Shown piece after piece: positions 5,932-6,644 of a stretch of 6,644 bases of DNA. The notes below the pieces were generated by a model, which saw nothing but the letters and a program-made list of their open reading frames with translations, made no database searches and was not told where the DNA came from. A program made the translations under genes and the position numbers. Position 1 is the first letter of the stretch. Every line of letters begins with the position of its first letter. This DNA is from an uncultured Verrucomicrobiota bacterium (GTDB lineage: Bacteria > Verrucomicrobiota > Verrucomicrobiia > Opitutales > Opitutaceae): contig CAIXIZ010000296.1 in NCBI GenBank assembly GCA_903919625.1, forward strand, positions 1 to 6,644, read 5' to 3'.

Positions 5932-6644
5932 CTAATAGGCGGCCTCGTTGGGAAAGGGCACCAGCCAGGCCGTGCGCACAATGAGCTGGACATCCAACAG
6001 GAGCGACCAGTGCGTCACATAGTAAAGATCCCAATAGACGCGGCGGTGCAGCTTGTCCGAGTCGGTAATTTCACCGCGATAGCCGCGCACCTGGGCGAGC
6101 CCGGTGATCCCTGGCTTGACGAGCGCCCGGCTGCGGTAGGCCCGGGCGATGCGGCTGAACTCGTCGTCGTGTTCCGGCAGGTGCGGCCGCGGGCCGACGA
6201 CACTCATGTCGCCCAGCAGCACATTGAGAAACTGCGGGATTTCGTCGAGGCTGGCGCGGCGCAAAAACCGCCCGAAGGGATAAACCCGGGCATCACCGGC
6301 GGTGGCCTGTCTGGCCTCCTGGGCCGCGCTTCTTCCGGCGAGGTACATGGAGCGGAATTTGAACATCTTAAATTCCCGCCGGTTTTGACCGCCGCGCGGC
6401 CGGACAAAAAACAACGGACCCGGAGCCTGGAAGCGTTGCACCAGCCAGATGATCAGGCCCAGCACCGGGAGGAGAAGGAGGACGACCGGCAGGGAGACCG
6501 CGATGTCAAGGGCACGCTTGGTGGCCCGGTTGAGCGGGTCCTCCAGCGGCTCGGCCTGAAACGTGAGAAAATGCTGGCCGCCTTCCTCGATGGGCGTGAA
6601 GCTGCGGGCGAACCGCGCCCCATAGTTGTTGTAGATCAAAAACC
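5932..6644 (-). CDS. Undecaprenyl-phosphate sugar phosphotransferase (WcaJ-type), C-terminal part
   Basis: This is the C-terminal part of a polyprenyl glycosylphosphotransferase that moves a sugar-1-phosphate from a nucleotide sugar to undecaprenyl phosphate at the inner membrane, the first step of exopolysaccharide or capsule repeat-unit assembly. The frame is open to the window edge; the TTG at 6639 is not a likely true start, since full WcaJ-type proteins run to about 460 residues with extra membrane helices. Counting from 6639: KRALDIAVSLP (41-51) starts the transferase domain, a hydrophobic segment spans 49-67, and GPLFFVRPRGGQNRREFKMFKFRSM (74-98) follows. The catalytic Asp-Glu pair is at 132-133 in RRASLDEIPQFLNVL. 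SVVGPRPH (146-153) and KPGITGLAQVRGYRGE (175-190) follow. The end, ...NEAAY, resembles the E. coli WcaJ C-terminus (NKAAY), which favours a glucose-1-phosphate transferase, but the sugar is not proven. clpS follows about 70 bases downstream. Confidence 0.9.
   Translation of the reverse strand, partial: FLIYNNYGARFARSFTPIEEGGQHFLTFQAEPLEDPLNRATKRALDIAVSLPVVLLLLPVLGLIIWLVQRFQAPGPLFFVRPRGGQNRREFKMFKFRSMYLAGRSAAQEARQATAGDARVYPFGRFLRRASLDEIPQFLNVLLGDMSVVGPRPHLPEHDDEFSRIARAYRSRALVKPGITGLAQVRGYRGEITDSDKLHRRVYWDLYYVTHWSLLLDVQLIVRTAWLVPFPNEAAY

Noticed and set aside
1..6644. tRNA, rRNA, CRISPR arrays, insertion sequences, toxin-antitoxin or phage genes
   Set aside because: I looked for cloverleaf-like segments, regularly spaced repeats, terminal inverted repeats and transposase motifs and saw none that could be supported.

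Overview
The window is a GC-rich, densely coded bacterial chromosomal segment with six protein genes and no RNA gene, CRISPR array or mobile element that I can see. The best guess for its source is a member of the Verrucomicrobiota (Opitutaceae-like). This is an inference from base composition, the rarity of clear Shine-Dalgarno sequences, and an actinobacterial-style clpS/DUF2017-like pair next to a WcaJ-type sugar transferase. No marker gene settles it.

Plus strand, 2-5044: the 3' third of an IspA-type prenyl diphosphate synthase, cut by the window edge; a double-length (fused) ABC transporter permease of the ferric-iron/FbpB-ThiP type; a gap of about 360 bases with no recognisable gene; a protein of about 590 residues of unknown function that looks like an alpha-helical domain followed by a beta-rich domain; and a complete hisF (imidazole glycerol phosphate synthase, cyclase subunit). 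These genes share an orientation but not a pathway: isoprenoids, solute import, unknown, histidine.

Minus strand, 6644-5103: the C-terminal part of an undecaprenyl-phosphate sugar phosphotransferase of the WcaJ type, cut by the window edge; then clpS, the N-degron adaptor of the Clp protease; and overlapping it by 14 bases a small helical protein that I read as DUF2017-like. The two gene blocks converge at 5045-5102, where a perfect 9-bp GC-rich hairpin lies between the hisF and DUF2017-like stop codons.

The most interesting points are the clpS/DUF2017-like couple, whose ClpS carries the actinobacterial-style NDPVNLM pocket sequence, and the unidentified protein at 2411-4183. I found no convincing evidence of a new defence, mobile or regulatory system.
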